64,000 nucleotides of DNA from a virus. This document shows positions 34,430 to 42,830 of the stretch, in pieces (the stretch's first letter is position 1; every line of letters starts with the position of its first letter). Position numbers and translations under genes: made by a program. The stretch is taken from the IMG/VR virus record IMGVR_UViG_3300023115_001125, positions 53,516-117,515 of that record; one strand, written 5' to 3'. Below the pieces are notes generated by a model. That model was given only the letters and a program-made list of their open reading frames with translations. It ran no database searches and was not told the DNA's origin.

Positions 34430-35580
34430 TAGTTACCTATTGTGTTTTTTTCGTATACAGTATTGTGTGTTTGTGTACAACGTACAAATGTAGCACATCT
34501 ACTTAGATGTTTAAGTCTTATTGCGCCAGCATAAGTACAAGCAGAACGCAACCCACCCAAGATATCTTGAACAGTAGTAGCCACTGCTCCTCGGTAAGGC
34601 ACAAGAATTTCTCTTCCTTCACTGCTTCTATACTCCTTAAGGCCTCCAAAGTGTTTGTCGTTCGCGGCCTTCGAACTCATTCCGTAGAATTGTACAAACT
34701 TTTTTTCTTCAATTTTATTTTGTATACCACCTTGATCAAAAGTAACTTCATCTGTAGTATACATTTTAGTAATTACTTCTCCACCACCTTCATCGTGCCC
34801 GGCGAGCATTCCTCCAAGCATAACAAAATCTGCTCCTGCGGCAAAAGCCTTTGCAACATCTCCAGGCGATACGCATCCTCCATCGGCAATAATGTGTCCA
34901 CCGAGACCGTGTGCGGCGTCGGCACATTCAATGACTGCGGAGAGTTGTGGGAATCCAACCCCAGTTTGAATCCTAGTAGTACACACGCTCCCGGGACCAA
35001 TACCCACCTTAACAATATCCGCTCCACTTAAAATTAACTCCTCTGTCATTTCTCCGGTAACTACATTACCTGCAATAATTACAATATGTGGATATAAACG
35101 TCTAAACTCTGCAACAAAGTCACGGAAACGATTTGAATATCCGTTAGCAACATCGATACAAACATAACGTAACTTATCACCTGTTTGTTCATATACTTGA
35201 CGAAACTTTTCATGATCGTGATCAGTAATACCAATGCTCATTGCTACATACTGGGTACGTTCATCGTATTCACTATCAAAGTAACATACTAGATCATTTA
35301 CACTATATGTCTTTTTAAGACAGGTAAACATTTTTACTTCAGCAAGTTTGTCTGCAACTTCAAATGTTCCTACACCATCCATGTTAGCGGCCATAATAGG
35401 AATACCCCGCCAGTGTCTATGATCAGGTCGGATTTGCTCCATGCTCATATCTTGTGGCTTCCAGTTACGCCAAGTAAATCCTCTTTCAAGATCTACTTCT
35501 TTACGACTTCCTAAAGTTGAACGTTTAGGACGTAGTAATACATCTTTGTAGTCAAGTTTAATGTCTTGGTCGATTCGCAC
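34429..35580 (-). CDS. guaC: GMP reductase
   Basis: The GTG start, six bases after GGAG, gives 383 residues. VGIGPGSVCTTRIQTGVGFP contains the catalytic cysteine loop, GLGGHIIADGGCVSPGDVAK the phosphate site, and QFYGMSSKAANDKHFGGL with VPYRGAV and DILGGLRSACTYAGA match GuaC rather than IMP dehydrogenase; no CBS insertion is seen. It converts GMP to IMP with NADPH, which could rebalance purines for AT-rich phage DNA. It overlaps the upstream oxygenase gene by 23 bases. Confidence 0.92.
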   Translation of the reverse strand: MRIDQDIKLDYKDVLLRPKRSTLGSRKEVDLERGFTWRNWKPQDMSMEQIRPDHRHWRGIPIMAANMDGVGTFEVADKLAEVKMFTCLKKTYSVNDLVCYFDSEYDERTQYVAMSIGITDHDHEKFRQVYEQTGDKLRYVCIDVANGYSNRFRDFVAEFRRLYPHIVIIAGNVVTGEMTEELILSGADIVKVGIGPGSVCTTRIQTGVGFPQLSAVIECADAAHGLGGHIIADGGCVSPGDVAKAFAAGADFVMLGGMLAGHDEGGGEVITKMYTTDEVTFDQGGIQNKIEEKKFVQFYGMSSKAANDKHFGGLKEYRSSEGREILVPYRGAVATTVQDILGGLRSACTYAGAIRLKHLSRCATFVRCTQTHNTVYEKNTIGN

Positions 35581-36178
35581 TTTTAACTCCGTAGTTAAAC
35601 GATACTGCAATACGTTCGTTGTTGCTTTTGTTTTGTGTTACTTCATGTTTTGCCCAGCCAGGAAATATTGCTACCATGCCAGGTTTAGGCGGATATGTTG
35701 CCATTGTGCTTGTGATAGTATTATACTGACTTAGATTATCAGGGATATAATACTGTGCATCATCAGGACGATAAAATCTTAAATCACCCATATTCTCATC
35801 TGGTACATCAATGTAGAATACTCCACTTAGTAATGCATCTTGATGATTGTGTAACGTGTGATATGCTCCCGGTCCATTAATGTTAATCCAAAAGTTTTGA
35901 AATTCAACTTCTGGTAATCCGCAGACTTTAGTTACATACGCCATAGCCTCATCTAATTCTGTTAAAAATTTTCTAAGTACTGGAACGTACTGTGGATCTA
36001 CTAGATCAACATTTTCAATACTACGACTGTGCCACCCACCTTGATTGCTGTTACCATGCAAGTCTGGTTCTTTAGTTCTCCAGTCATGTGCAATATGTTT
36101 CATAGCATTTCTGTCTACCTTTTCTAAATAGCCGGCAAACACAAATTGCGGAAACCATAAGTCTGCTTTAAATTCCAT
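35558..36178 (-). CDS. 2OG-Fe(II) oxygenase (TIGR02466-like)
   Basis: 206 residues. HTLHNHQDALLSGVFYID gives the first ligands (H-x-H/Q-D), LRFYRPDDAQY the mid strand, and AIFPGWAKHEVTQN with RIAVSFNYGVK the distal histidine and arginine. It belongs to the same family as the 8-9.6 kb pair. The bS21 gene ends where this one begins. Substrate unknown. Confidence 0.88.
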   Translation of the reverse strand: MEFKADLWFPQFVFAGYLEKVDRNAMKHIAHDWRTKEPDLHGNSNQGGWHSRSIENVDLVDPQYVPVLRKFLTELDEAMAYVTKVCGLPEVEFQNFWININGPGAYHTLHNHQDALLSGVFYIDVPDENMGDLRFYRPDDAQYYIPDNLSQYNTITSTMATYPPKPGMVAIFPGWAKHEVTQNKSNNERIAVSFNYGVKSANRPRH

Positions 36179-36423
36179 TAATAACCAAATTCCCTTTCTT
36201 TACGGCGAACTTCTTTAAGCCAACGGGCACGACCTGCCGCTTTTGCTTTCTTACGTCTTTCACTAGGTTTAATATAGTGTTGACGTTCACGTAGTTCTTG
36301 GAGTACTCCATCTTGTGAAACTTTTCTTTTGAATGTTCGTAGTGCTTTATTAAAGTCGCCATTTTTTACTTCGACGGTTAACCCTTTGAAATGGTTATCG
36401 TCTTTCTTCCGTTGTCTTGACAA
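36178..36423 (-). CDS. rpsU: Second ribosomal protein bS21 homolog
   Basis: 81 residues. After a variable start, LTVEVKNGDFNKALRTFKRK, ELRERQHYIKPSERRKKAKA and a basic RWLKEVRRKEREFGY tail give the bS21 fold. It differs from the other copy (ERQYYTKPSEQKR) in most positions outside the motif, and its N-terminus is longer. Two phage bS21 types could make specialised ribosome pools or act at different times. It overlaps its upstream neighbour by 29 bases. Confidence 0.9.
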   Translation of the reverse strand: MSRQRKKDDNHFKGLTVEVKNGDFNKALRTFKRKVSQDGVLQELRERQHYIKPSERRKKAKAAGRARWLKEVRRKEREFGY

Positions 36424-36799
36424 AATACTGTTCTCCTTCTGCTATCTGTCGAAGATCGTAGACTCTATTATTACTAATTAAATTATATGGTCTTTCGTTG
36501 TTACTTGTCAAGTAAAAAGTTTTAGATAATGGAAGAAGATATCCAATAAGCCAAACACAACTACTAGGCACATTATCTACATCAATAATAATGTAATCTA
36601 CGTAATTAGAAACCTCAATAACCCAATCCTGTTCTTCTTTGCTATCAAAAAGGTACAGATTAATATCCGCTTTAATATTCTTTGCAACTTCATTAAACTG
36701 TTCTTTTATATTGTCGCTAGGATTAACCAAAAGAAAACTTAAATTATTATTCATAAGTTTATCTGGAGGTGTGATCAGATTAATAATAGGTTCACTCAT
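36395..36799 (-). CDS. Unknown small alpha/beta protein
   Basis: 134 residues with short strands INLITPPDKL, LSFLLVNPS, INLYLFDS and VDYIIIDVDN spaced by helices, reminiscent of a receiver or toprim-like alpha/beta fold, but without a clear active site. It is coupled to the second bS21 gene. No further assignment is possible. Confidence 0.5.
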   Translation of the reverse strand: MSEPIINLITPPDKLMNNNLSFLLVNPSDNIKEQFNEVAKNIKADINLYLFDSKEEQDWVIEVSNYVDYIIIDVDNVPSSCVWLIGYLLPLSKTFYLTSNNERPYNLISNNRVYDLRQIAEGEQYFVKTTEERR

Positions 36800-36889
36800 A
36801 ACAAAATTACTTATTTAATTATTTGTGGATCTTGTGCCAAACTGAATTATCAGTTTGTTCGGAATTTTGAACGTATGTGTCTGGTTCAA

Positions 36890-38590
36890 TTACTGTTGTG
36901 AAGTTGGGTCTTGTTCTTCCGGCTGTGTTTTCTTGCGGATTTGTTTGTTTTCTACTTTGGTTATGTACGAGGTTGCGTTCGCTCTTTTTTTTTGAAACTC
37001 TGGTGTTAACTCTTCTGCGTAAAAAATTCTATTCTTAGTATCTGGAATATCACTTTCTTCTGTTTCTTTTTCTGCTTCTTTGTTTGCGGCGTCAACCCAT
37101 TCATTCCATTTGTCTAAGTCTGATGTCATATTAACTTCAGGTTCAAGTTCTTTTTGTTCTTCTTCAAAGTTAGGTGGTTCGTTAACTGCTATCTTTTCAG
37201 CACGAATTTTTTCATACTCGTCAAAGTTTACTTCTTTATTGTCATCATCTTGTACTTCAACTTGTTCCATTCGCTGATCATGTTCAGTTGTGTTGGAAGT
37301 ATCATCCTCTGGTACCACAGTTCCGTCATCTGCATCTGCATCATAACTAGGGTCTTGTAAATCTCTATCATCGTCATTATCCTTGTTTGGACCTTCTGGG
37401 TCTGACTTTGGGGGCAAACTACCTCCTTTGTCCTCACGGTACCAATTGAATGTGTACTGTGATGCAATTAGAAGCAATACTGCTAATGGGTCAAACACAA
37501 AGATAATAATAATGATTACCCAACGTACTGCCGCTTCTAATAATGTTTGATCTGCTTGTTCACCGTAGATAAATTCTGCAATATACTTAATAGGTCCTAC
37601 TTCTGCTTCTAGTTTACGATATTCGCCTTCAATTTTATATTTCTGTTCTACTAGTGTATCTATTTCTGTATTAGCATTTTTAATTCTTAATGTTTGTGTA
37701 TCTATTTCTGCGTCAATGCTATCTGCTTTATCTGTATTACCTAACTGCTTACGTAATCTGTCAATAAGAGCATTTGATTGTTTAACTTGATCTTCAGCAG
37801 TCTTACGTAGACGTTTAATTTCTTCAGCGGCCGCTTTAGCCTGTGGATTATTTGTTGCTTCTTCAATCTTTTTAATTAGTGCTAAACGTTCTTTCTGTTT
37901 TTCGTCTTGCCAGTCGCCAATTTTATCTGCTGTCTTTTTACCAAAGATGCCATCTGCACTAGCACCAATCATTTGTTGTGCTTTTTTAGTTTCGCCGTTG
38001 TCAATATAACCTTGTAGTGTTTCAATTTCGGCATCTATTTTAGCAAGTTCACTACGCCATAATGATGCTTGGCTATCAATTATAGCCTGTTGTTCATCGA
38101 TGGCAGGTTGAATTCTTTTATAAGCATTGTCGATACGTTCTTGTTCTTTGTCAATTTGTGATTGTATGTTAGCGTCAGAACCTGTACCGCTTGATTCTAG
38201 TTTTTTAATTTGATTTTCTGCACGAACAATAATATCTTCGTTTCGTTTAATTTCGTTCTCAATACGTTCTACTTGTGCAATACTTTCTGTACCTGCACTA
38301 GTTTGTTCAATATGTGCTTTAGATAGGAATCCAAAAATACCCATACTTGTAATAAACATTAATACGAGTACTGCTATAGATAGATACGTCTTAAGCCACC
38401 ATGCGGCTCTTTCCCAGTTTCGGTGTAACCATACTGCTGTAACTAGTTTACCTACTTCTAAAGATACACCCATTACAATAATGGGAATTGCGGCCGCGGC
38501 AAATATAGCCACTAAGCCTGCGACACTATAATATATTGCTACTGCTGAAATTGTCAGAGCAGAAAAGAATGTTAAAAAACCTAATACCAT
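36890..38590 (-). CDS. Membrane protein with long coiled coil
   Basis: The chosen ATG follows AAGGA; a longer start seven codons upstream is possible. 566 residues: helices near 3-25 (VLGFLTFFSALTISAVAIYY), 27-50 and 70-92 (LSIAVLVLMFITSMGIF), then a coiled coil from ~105 to ~320, another helix near 345-365 (WVIIIIIFVFDPLAVLLLI), and an acidic tail with DDDDRDLQDPSYDADADD. Such architecture is seen in uncharacterised T4-like marine phage proteins. It probably spans the inner membrane. Function unknown. Confidence 0.7.
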   Translation of the reverse strand: MVLGFLTFFSALTISAVAIYYSVAGLVAIFAAAAIPIIVMGVSLEVGKLVTAVWLHRNWERAAWWLKTYLSIAVLVLMFITSMGIFGFLSKAHIEQTSAGTESIAQVERIENEIKRNEDIIVRAENQIKKLESSGTGSDANIQSQIDKEQERIDNAYKRIQPAIDEQQAIIDSQASLWRSELAKIDAEIETLQGYIDNGETKKAQQMIGASADGIFGKKTADKIGDWQDEKQKERLALIKKIEEATNNPQAKAAAEEIKRLRKTAEDQVKQSNALIDRLRKQLGNTDKADSIDAEIDTQTLRIKNANTEIDTLVEQKYKIEGEYRKLEAEVGPIKYIAEFIYGEQADQTLLEAAVRWVIIIIIFVFDPLAVLLLIASQYTFNWYREDKGGSLPPKSDPEGPNKDNDDDRDLQDPSYDADADDGTVVPEDDTSNTTEHDQRMEQVEVQDDDNKEVNFDEYEKIRAEKIAVNEPPNFEEEQKELEPEVNMTSDLDKWNEWVDAANKEAEKETEESDIPDTKNRIFYAEELTPEFQKKRANATSYITKVENKQIRKKTQPEEQDPTSQQ

Positions 38591-38651
38591 GCTGTTCCTT
38601 TTTATATACATTATATTTATCGACGCTTTTGATATTAGATAAGTGCTATTT

Positions 38652-39092
38652 TTATCGAATAAAACGCCAACCCTTATGTCCTGACTCTTTACAAGCCGTT
38701 TCTTTAAAGTTTCTAGTTTTGCCTTTATATAACAATGTACTTGCTAGGGTACGACAATACCCGCTACCTTGCGGATAAGTGGATAGAACTAACACTTTGC
38801 CGTTAGTTCCTGTTTGATTATTGTACCATGATGACTCTTCGCCATTCTCTAGTGTGTTAAGAGCAAAAAAGATAGATTGTTCTTGTTTTAATCTATCTTC
38901 TTGTGGAAGTCTATACCAATGCCACTTACCTAGATTAACTAGGATACCTACATACCCGTTGGACGGTTGATATGTTGACTCTACACTAGATAGTGTGCTA
39001 TCACTTCTATGATATGTATCTTGTGATGTTGTTGAACACGCCCCTAAAAAACTAGTAAGGACTATTAACAATATACCATCGCGAAGTTTCAT
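38652..39092 (-). CDS. Lipoprotein of unknown function
   Basis: 146 residues with a lipobox: MKLRDGILLIVLTSFLGAC, lipidation expected at Cys19. The mature part has several cysteines, a GYVGILVNLGKWHWYRLP strand region and a short basic C-terminus. It is the last of three adjacent lipoprotein genes and overlaps the previous one by 41 bases. It could coat the outer membrane against superinfection or help lysis. Confidence 0.7.
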   Translation of the reverse strand: MKLRDGILLIVLTSFLGACSTTSQDTYHRSDSTLSSVESTYQPSNGYVGILVNLGKWHWYRLPQEDRLKQEQSIFFALNTLENGEESSWYNNQTGTNGKVLVLSTYPQGSGYCRTLASTLLYKGKTRNFKETACKESGHKGWRFIR

Positions 39093-39390
39093 AACTGTTA
39101 CCCTTTACTAGACAAGCATAGCCTTTACGTTCGACCATTTGTCCATTAATGTTAACTTCATACCAATGTTCTCTACAACTTTCTGCTAGACCCATTTTAG
39201 GCGGTAGCATCTTTTTAACTACATTGTCACTACATTGGACAATAGTATTACTAGATACTGTCTTACCATCCTTTATTTGGATTGTTTCGTCTGTTTGGCA
39301 GTATTGTGGTATATGACTTTTTGTTGCCACTTGACCTGTACTGCTACACGCCGACATCAGAATTACAGATAGTAGAAGAACATACTTCAT
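39052..39390 (-). CDS. Second lipoprotein
   Basis: 112 residues: MKYVLLLSVILMSACSSTG is a signal peptide with lipobox LMSAC. The mature part has four further cysteines (YCQTDE, VQCSDN, SCREHW, ACLVKG) that could form two disulfides in the periplasm. It ends inside the next gene. No known domain. Confidence 0.72.
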   Translation of the reverse strand: MKYVLLLSVILMSACSSTGQVATKSHIPQYCQTDETIQIKDGKTVSSNTIVQCSDNVVKKMLPPKMGLAESCREHWYEVNINGQMVERKGYACLVKGNSYETSRWYIVNSPY

Positions 39391-39391
39391 A

Positions 39392-39883
39392 TTACTGAGC
39401 CTGCTTTGATTCTAGAATCAGTCTATCAAATACCTCTAAAGGCATTTTAATACGAACGTATGTATGAACCCTATTAGTACTTGCTAACTGATAAGAGTAC
39501 TTCTTAACTTCAAGATGTTCTCTAATAGTTGTGTCCTTAACAAGGTGTTCAACTCTTGTTGAATCGTTTCGTGTGTCGTTTTTAATGTCAACAACTGTAG
39601 ATGAATTTACAGTTCCGTTGATTCTTTCTGCAAAGCCTTTTACTGCGAATGCATAAGCCTGTGATTCACTTGCTTGTTCGTATAGACTTTCGCCCATACC
39701 ACACGCATAAGCATAATCAGTTTTCCAGAATAAAAATCCTTCTGCACCAATTTGCTCACAGTCAGCATACCAATTTGGATTTGCCTTTGTTTCTCTAACT
39801 TCGAGTGTCTTCATCGATGTACAAGCACCTAACATAGATGCAACTACACCAATTAGTAACACATTCTTTAATGTGCCTTTCAT
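39392..39883 (-). CDS. LPP20-like lipoprotein
   Basis: 163 residues with signal MKGTLKNVLLIGVVASMLGAC. The mature domain, WYADCEQIGAEGFLFWKTDY then ASESQAYAFAVKGFAERING and VDIKNDTRNDSTRVEHLVKD, resembles the LPP20/LpoB-like fold of Gram-negative lipoproteins, where the Ala-rich helix follows a GxG turn. First gene of the lipoprotein trio, with its own promoter. A periplasmic or surface role is likely. Confidence 0.75.
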   Translation of the reverse strand: MKGTLKNVLLIGVVASMLGACTSMKTLEVRETKANPNWYADCEQIGAEGFLFWKTDYAYACGMGESLYEQASESQAYAFAVKGFAERINGTVNSSTVVDIKNDTRNDSTRVEHLVKDTTIREHLEVKKYSYQLASTNRVHTYVRIKMPLEVFDRLILESKQAQ

Positions 39884-39925
39884 AAATTTAAGCCTCCTTA
39901 GCCTATTCGTTTAATTTACTATTAC

Positions 39926-39954
39926 AGTATATACAAATATAAATCAAAAGTCAA
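39926..39954 (-). promoter_or_regulatory. Promoter for the three lipoproteins
   Basis: TTGACT, 17-base spacer, TATACT on the minus strand. Confidence 0.78.
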
Positions 39955-39970
39955 GTGGAAATTTGCCAAT

Positions 39971-40429
39971 TTAATTTCGACGCATTTGTGCGATTTCTGT
40001 GGCTTGTTTCTTACCATTACCGCTATCGTCTTCAAAAATTGGAACCATATTACTTTTGTGCATTGTAGCAATGCCCAAAAGTTTTCTTTCACCTGTGTAC
40101 TGCATTGGTTCCTTTTTAGTACAGGGTGAAAAACTTGCTGACGTTTGTAAACTTGGAATGTGTTTTGTTTCACGGGTAACAGTTGGGCCACTATAGTGCC
40201 ACGGTGTATTGATAACAGTTTCTGTTTTGGTTTTTGGTTTGTATTCTCCGTGAATGTAATCAATGTACTCGTCCAAAGTCATCATTAGTTTATGAAGTCC
40301 TTGTTTCTTGTATTCTTTATTTCGAATACGTAAATCTTCTTTCCAACGATCTAACTTTGCCTGTGTAATTTTACGCTTCTTCTTAGTTGTGTTAAGAGTA
40401 GTTAAGCCTCGAGCCAAATGCATTGTCAT
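39971..40429 (-). CDS. Conserved basic phage protein
   Basis: 152 residues beginning MTMHLARGLTTLNTTKKKRK, with a helical WKEDLRIRNKEYKKQGL and ending TGERKLLGIATMHKSNMVPI plus a short tail. This start and end pattern recurs in marine T4-like phages as an unassigned protein. Basic residues suggest contact with nucleic acid or ribosome. It is a single gene with its own promoter. Confidence 0.65.
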   Translation of the reverse strand: MTMHLARGLTTLNTTKKKRKITQAKLDRWKEDLRIRNKEYKKQGLHKLMMTLDEYIDYIHGEYKPKTKTETVINTPWHYSGPTVTRETKHIPSLQTSASFSPCTKKEPMQYTGERKLLGIATMHKSNMVPIFEDDSGNGKKQATEIAQMRRN

Positions 40430-40460
40430 ATTGTCACCTTTATGTTACATTAACACACTT

Positions 40461-40489
40461 ATTGTAGTATATAGATGACAAAAAGTCAA
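40461..40489 (-). promoter_or_regulatory. Promoter for the basic protein
   Basis: TTGACT, 17-base spacer, TACAAT on the minus strand. Confidence 0.65.
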
Positions 40490-40502
40490 GTGAAATTTAG
40501 CC

Positions 40503-40527
40503 AAAAAAATAGGGCCCGAAGGCCCCA
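40503..40527 (-). terminator. Intrinsic terminator after the porin gene
   Basis: GGGGCC-TTCG-GGCCCT stem-loop with a stable UUCG tetraloop, then seven T on the minus strand. Confidence 0.92.
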
Positions 40528-40542
40528 TCTTTTATTTTAGTA

Positions 40543-41592
40543 TTAGAATTTGTATTTGACGCTTGCCAATACTTGCTGTGTTTCAGCGTGTTCGGCACCA
40601 GTAAATACGGAACGTCCACCTTTATCGTGGTAGTAAAGTCCCATTTCCAACCCGTCCTGTTTGTCAGAACGTTTTGAAGGATCGTAGTTTGTTGCTAGGT
40701 TATATACTACACCGTAGTAGTTACCATCATATCCTAAGTCATCATTTTCAGTTCTGTGTGCTGTAACATAAACGTTTTTGTTTACGTTATACATTACACC
40801 GTAATCTAAACGATCGTCTTTTGTATATGTGCCTGTATTCTTATCGTCCCACAGTTCAACACCCCAAACTAATGGAACGTTCCATCTGTATAAACTACCA
40901 CCAATTGAATAACCTTCTTGGTCACCTTTGCCTGAATCTTCAGGAGAAGTAATACGCATATAAGATACATCTGCATAACCCATTAAACTAATTGTACCTG
41001 TTGCATAACCTACGTTTCCGTCGTTATCCCAACCAAGTGAAACACCCCAAGGCTGTTCTTTCTTTAGTCTATATGAATCAAAATCAAATTCGTTGTCATA
41101 TTCCCAACCACCAAATGTTAACACAGTTTTTTCTCTGTGATCAATTCTGTAGTTTGTTTCTGTATAGATTAGTGGAACAGAAATTTTAGGAGTCTTTGCG
41201 AATCCCATTCTTTGTGCGTCAGTTTCACCAATGTACCATCTTGCTACATCATTACCAAAACCTAATTGCTTTTCTTGAACAGTATTGTTTAATGTTGTAT
41301 CTAATGAATAGTGAGTGTCGTACTTCATTGATGCCCCAATCCAATCCACTGAAAGTGTTTCAGGAATGTTTGTTGAAATACCTAGTTGCAATTCTGCACG
41401 TGAGTCCCAACCTGAATCATAGGTTTTGTCATCATAGTAACCTTCTACTTCACCATTTACAAAAAAGCCTTGCGGCAAGTTTGGAATATTATTTTCTAAA
41501 GCCTCTACTCTTTCTTCAAGACTTTTGTCATTAGCCAATGCACCTGTTGCAAATCCAAACAGGATGGCTAACACTAATGTTAGTTGTTTCAT
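40543..41592 (-). CDS. Outer-membrane porin
   Basis: 349 residues. The signal peptide MKQLTLVLAILFGFATGALA would be cut before ND, followed by a short coiled coil SLEERVEALENN as in alphaproteobacterial and other porins with a trimer-stabilising start. The rest alternates amphipathic strands (YATGTISLMGYADVSYMRIT, LDYGVMYNVNKNVYVTAHRT) and ends ASVKYKF, the Bam-recognised terminal phenylalanine. A complete porin in a phage is rare. It could change host nutrient uptake or block the receptor for rivals. The gene is a single unit with its own strong terminator. Confidence 0.88.
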   Translation of the reverse strand: MKQLTLVLAILFGFATGALANDKSLEERVEALENNIPNLPQGFFVNGEVEGYYDDKTYDSGWDSRAELQLGISTNIPETLSVDWIGASMKYDTHYSLDTTLNNTVQEKQLGFGNDVARWYIGETDAQRMGFAKTPKISVPLIYTETNYRIDHREKTVLTFGGWEYDNEFDFDSYRLKKEQPWGVSLGWDNDGNVGYATGTISLMGYADVSYMRITSPEDSGKGDQEGYSIGGSLYRWNVPLVWGVELWDDKNTGTYTKDDRLDYGVMYNVNKNVYVTAHRTENDDLGYDGNYYGVVYNLATNYDPSKRSDKQDGLEMGLYYHDKGGRSVFTGAEHAETQQVLASVKYKF

Positions 41593-41620
41593 TTTATTTG
41601 TTTTTCCTTATCTTTATTCG

Positions 41621-41645
41621 AATAAAAAAGACACCTAGAGTGTCT
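41621..41645 (-). terminator. Intrinsic terminator upstream of the porin gene
   Basis: AGACAC/GTGTCT stem with loop TCTAG, then TTTTTT on the minus strand; ends the run of small genes from 43.3 kb. Confidence 0.8.
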
Positions 41646-41659
41646 TCTGCTTTTATTTA

Positions 41660-41676
41660 TGCACTCAAAGAGTGCA
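41660..41676 (-). other. Hairpin after the 152-residue gene
   Basis: TGCACTC-TTT-GAGTGCA, 7-bp stem, just after the stop codon, followed by ATAAATAAAA, a possible late promoter for the porin. Confidence 0.5.
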
Positions 41677-41691
41677 GTTGTTTATTTCTGG

Positions 41692-42150
41692 CTAATCCCA
41701 CAAATTTTCGTAGTACTTGCCAAAAAGTCGGAAGCCATTTGAAATACGTTTCTGTTCTTTATCTATTTCTTTTTTATCTTCAAGACGCATCCATACATCG
41801 TCTTTGTTTGCTTTACAATCGAACGCATATATCATTTCGTCAAGGACCCAATCCCAACGCTTAAAATGATTGTCATCTGTTTGGCCTTGATACATTGCAC
41901 TAATCTGTTCTTTCGGTGGCCACAGTTCTTTTGGAACATCTTTTTCATCTACATAAGGAGCGCCGTGTTTTGTTTCCTTTAATTGTTTGAGCATAGGTAA
42001 GATAATTGGAGCAAGTGTATGATCCATACTCCAAGTATCCCACTTGTCAATATGTACTTTTACTTTTTGTTCTGGACTGTATCCAAACTTGTCATACAGC
42101 CAATTGCTCCACGGCCAATGATCCGGGTACTTTCCAATTTTAACCTTCAT
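41692..42150 (-). CDS. Conserved phage protein, unknown function
   Basis: 152 residues starting MKVKIGKYPDHWPWSNWLYD, with KVKVHIDKWDTWSMDHTLAP and a C-terminal DDNHFKRWDWVLDEMIYAFD. The Trp-rich pattern is widespread in marine T4-like phages, where it has no assigned role. It is the last gene of a run of overlapping small genes. Confidence 0.75.
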   Translation of the reverse strand: MKVKIGKYPDHWPWSNWLYDKFGYSPEQKVKVHIDKWDTWSMDHTLAPIILPMLKQLKETKHGAPYVDEKDVPKELWPPKEQISAMYQGQTDDNHFKRWDWVLDEMIYAFDCKANKDDVWMRLEDKKEIDKEQKRISNGFRLFGKYYENLWD

Positions 42151-42328
42151 AACTTACCACCTTTACGTTTTGTTCTTTGCCGGGCAAAGTAAATCCTCCT
42201 GCATATTCAAATGCTGTTTCTACATCTTCAAATAGAACAGGCTTAAGATTCCAATCGCATTTACCTGTATTCTCTGTTACAAAAATCCAATCGTCTTTAC
42301 CATCAAGGCAAATCATTATAGCGTACAC
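42140..42328 (-). CDS. Small conserved protein, 62 residues
   Basis: MYAIMICLDGKDDWIFVTEN, then FEDVETAFEYAGGFTLPGKE. Compact beta-alpha pattern resembling small phage accessory proteins. Overlaps both neighbours by 1-11 bases. Function unknown. Confidence 0.65.
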   Translation of the reverse strand: MYAIMICLDGKDDWIFVTENTGKCDWNLKPVLFEDVETAFEYAGGFTLPGKEQNVKVVSYEG

Positions 42329-42519
42329 TAGTAATCTACCTCTTCAAAACTTTCCTTAATATATGCCATATTGTATTTGGAGGGATAATGTTTTAACAAT
42401 CTACTTGCTTCTTCTCTAACTGCTCGTGGCACCCGTGGATACTTCTTAGGATCTCGCAGGTCCATTAGAAATCGTTCTACGTTTAATACTGCATTTGTTC
42501 TTTCAATTGGTAATGTCAT
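42328..42519 (-). CDS. BPSL0761-like small protein
   Basis: 63 residues: MTLPIERTNAVLNVERFLMD, then LRDPKKYPRVPRAVREEASR and LLKHYPSKYNM. This matches a small family found in bacteria and phages, named BPSL0761, of unknown function. The pattern and length agree with the whole family. Confidence 0.72.
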   Translation of the reverse strand: MTLPIERTNAVLNVERFLMDLRDPKKYPRVPRAVREEASRLLKHYPSKYNMAYIKESFEEVDY

Positions 42520-42830
42520 AGTTCTACAATCTCTACACCGTCGCCAAACTTTTCTTTAAGTTCGTTGTAAACGCCAGCATTGCTCATACGCAATCCTTGA
42601 TAATCTTTACGCAGATTATACACACTTCCGCTGTCAGTTTCAACTGTGATGTAGTCTTTTTCAACATCAATGTTCATTGTTTTAATAGGACTGCTCATAC
42701 GCCAACTGTCACCGTATAGATACGAACCACTCCAGCCTGCGAGAATTTTTTGAAACTGTTCGCCGTTGTGTTTGATTTCTAATACTACCCAAGTATCTGG
42801 GGATATACCTTGTTCTGGTTCTAGTTTCAT
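42516..42830 (-). CDS. Small beta protein, 104 residues
   Basis: All-beta pattern: TWVVLEIKHNGEQFQKILAG, SYLYGDSWRMSSPIK and DYITVETDSGSVYNLRKDYQ, ending with a short helix. It is coupled by 4 bases to the genes on either side. No family recognised. Confidence 0.65.
   Translation of the reverse strand: MKLEPEQGISPDTWVVLEIKHNGEQFQKILAGWSGSYLYGDSWRMSSPIKTMNIDVEKDYITVETDSGSVYNLRKDYQGLRMSNAGVYNELKEKFGDGVEIVEL

Noticed and set aside
36168-36362. Alternative 64-codon frame inside the second bS21 gene
   Set aside because: The bS21 frame has the clear ribosomal-protein motif; this frame is an out-of-phase shadow.
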